A DNA stretch of 6,176 nucleotides, taken from assembly GCA_900552855.1 (NCBI GenBank), contig USBG01000098.1:1-6176 (forward strand), read 5' to 3'. The DNA comes from an uncultured Phascolarctobacterium sp. GTDB lineage: Bacteria > Bacillota > Negativicutes > Acidaminococcales > Acidaminococcaceae. A model generated the notes under the pieces. The model did no database searches. It was not told the origin of the DNA and saw nothing but the letters and a program-made list of their open reading frames with translations. A program made the translations under genes and the position numbers. Below, in pieces: positions 5,696 through 6,176 of the stretch (its first letter is position 1; each line of letters opens with the position of its first letter).

Positions 5696-5731
5696 TGTGT
5701 TTGTATGATATTTTGAATGAGGTGCATAACT

Positions 5732-5884
5732 ATGAAAACCACTAAAGAAGCAGTAATAAAAGCAACATCAGACTTAGCAGATGAAAAAGGATTAAATAAC
5801 GTTTCGTTAAAAGCTGTTGCTCAAAAATTAAACATTCGTACACCATCTTTATATAATCACATAGAAAGTTTAGATAAATCATAA
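5732..5884 (+). pseudogene. TetR-family regulator truncated after its DNA-binding domain
   Basis: The frame encodes 50 residues, MKTTKEAVIKATSDLADEKG and onward, ending N-H-I-E-S-L-D-K-S before TAA. Residues 20-48 (G-L-N-N-V-S-L-K-A-V-A-Q-K-L-N-I-R-T-P-S-L-Y-N-H-I-E-S-L-D) are a textbook TetR helix-turn-helix, including the S-L-Y-N-H-I recognition helix. Full TetR proteins have about 180-220 residues; the ligand-binding and dimerisation part is missing, and it is not found in the next 100 bases in any frame. GAGG lies 9 nt before the ATG. The gene is divergent from the hydrolase, with matched operators between them, so the intact form was very likely its repressor and its own. Without dimerisation it probably cannot bind well, which would leave the hydrolase derepressed. 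The break coincides with the approach to a change in base composition, so an assembly join is also possible. Confidence 0.75.
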
Positions 5885-5894
5885 GAAAGGGGTA

Positions 5895-5923
5895 TTGAAC
5901 GGATTTTAACAAAGTGGTAAAGT
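5895..5923 (+). promoter_or_regulatory. Possible promoter upstream of the alcohol dehydrogenase gene
   Basis: TTGAAC (5895-5900) and TAAAGT (5918-5923) are 17 nt apart, each matching four of six consensus bases. They lie about 60 nt before the ATG of the downstream gene. The match is moderate and the region is AT-rich, so chance is possible. Confidence 0.35.
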
Positions 5924-5942
5924 AAAAGCATAGAGAGTCGTA

Positions 5943-5958
5943 CCCGCCGCCCGGCGGG
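5943..5958. other. GC-rich hairpin in the leader of the alcohol dehydrogenase gene
   Basis: CCCGCC and GGCGGG form a perfect 6-bp stem around GCCC (extendable to 7 bp with a 2-nt loop). No U-run follows on either strand, so it does not look like an intrinsic terminator. It sits 10 nt before the AGGAGG at 5969-5974. It could be an mRNA structure or the edge of the high-GC segment that begins here. Confidence 0.45.
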
Positions 5959-5982
5959 GCGCAAAATCAGGAGGTTTTACCA

Positions 5983-6176
5983 ATGGCTGATCGTATCGTT
6001 CTGAATACTATTTCTTATCATGGCCACGGTGCTATCGAGAACATCGTTCCCGAGCTGACTGCCCGCGGCTACAAGAAGGCTTTCGTCTGCTCTGACCCCG
6101 ACCTTCTCAAGTTCGGCGTCACCAAGAAGGTCACCGACCTGCTGGACGCTGCAAACTTCGCCTACACCGTCTACAG
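5983..6176 (+). CDS. fucO: Lactaldehyde reductase-type iron-containing alcohol dehydrogenase, N-terminal fragment
   Basis: The first 64 codons are present; the gene runs off the window. The protein begins MADRIVLNTISYHGHGAIEN, continues through P-E-L-T-A-R-G-Y-K-K-A-F-V-C-S-D and L-L-K-F-G-V-T-K-K-V-T-D-L-L-D-A-A-N, and reaches T-V-Y. This follows the N-terminus of E. coli FucO (M-A-N-R-M-I-L-N-E-T-A-W-F-G-R-G-A, then R-G-Y-Q-K-A-L-I-V-T-D), part of the NAD-binding domain of group III alcohol dehydrogenases. The iron-binding His and Asp residues lie beyond the window. The enzyme would reduce lactaldehyde to 1,2-propanediol with NADH in fucose or rhamnose fermentation, though related 1,3-propanediol dehydrogenases cannot be fully excluded. 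AGGAGG lies 8 nt before the ATG. GC is about 54% with C- and G-ending codons, unlike all neighbours, hinting at transfer or a chimeric contig. Confidence 0.85.
   Translation, partial: MADRIVLNTISYHGHGAIENIVPELTARGYKKAFVCSDPDLLKFGVTKKVTDLLDAANFAYTVY

Noticed and set aside
5880..5909. Possible frameshifted continuation of the TetR protein (H-K-K-G-V-L-N-G-F then stop)
   Set aside because: Only nine codons before another stop and no convincing match to the TetR C-terminal domain; a simple one-base frameshift does not restore the gene.
5885..5942. Short AT-rich stretch considered as a remnant of an insertion sequence
   Set aside because: No terminal inverted repeats, target duplication or transposase codons could be seen.
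5943..5958. GC hairpin considered as an intrinsic terminator for the truncated regulator
   Set aside because: No T-run follows on the plus strand or on the minus strand, so it lacks the second half of a terminator.

Overview
The window looks like chromosomal DNA of a Negativicutes-type diderm Firmicute, possibly near Phascolarctobacterium, Acidaminococcus or Dialister. The main evidence is an outer-membrane porin with one N-terminal SLH domain, a coiled-coil linker and a beta-barrel ending in Phe, which is a hallmark of that class. AGGAGG ribosome binding sites and a pyrH-frr-uppS arrangement also fit. The genus is inference only.

Bases 1-1914 hold a minus-strand housekeeping block: pyrH (UMP kinase), frr (ribosome recycling factor), a 67-residue PASTA-like protein, a 54-residue 2[4Fe-4S] ferredoxin, a terminator, and then the start of what is probably uppS (isoprenyl transferase), cut by the window edge. 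pyrH/frr and frr/PASTA each overlap by one base (TAATG), and the ferredoxin follows after 16 nt, so the four are probably one transcript with translational coupling. pyrH most likely starts at a TTG.

Bases 1998-4839 hold, also on the minus strand, a 429-residue cytoplasmic protein of unknown function and the SLH porin. The porin has its own strong promoter, a leader of about 140 nt and a good terminator.

Bases 4859-5884 form an AT-rich island of about 30% GC. A compact Ntn hydrolase of the choloylglycine hydrolase/penicillin V acylase type (minus) faces a TetR-type regulator (plus). Each gene has a clear promoter with a 17-nt spacer, and each promoter carries a copy of the same palindrome, ACTAATTCAATTAG(T). 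In the regulator promoter the palindrome fills the -35/-10 spacer; in the hydrolase promoter it sits on the start point. This looks like a repressor-controlled hydrolase switch. The regulator stops after its DNA-binding domain, so repression may be lost.

Bases 5885-6176: base composition rises to about 54% GC and an iron-containing alcohol dehydrogenase of the lactaldehyde reductase (FucO) type begins on the plus strand and runs off the window. The truncated regulator followed by a composition jump marks either a real insertion/deletion junction or a chimeric assembly join.

No tRNA, rRNA, CRISPR array or complete mobile element was seen. The most interesting part is the hydrolase-regulator module and its broken right edge.
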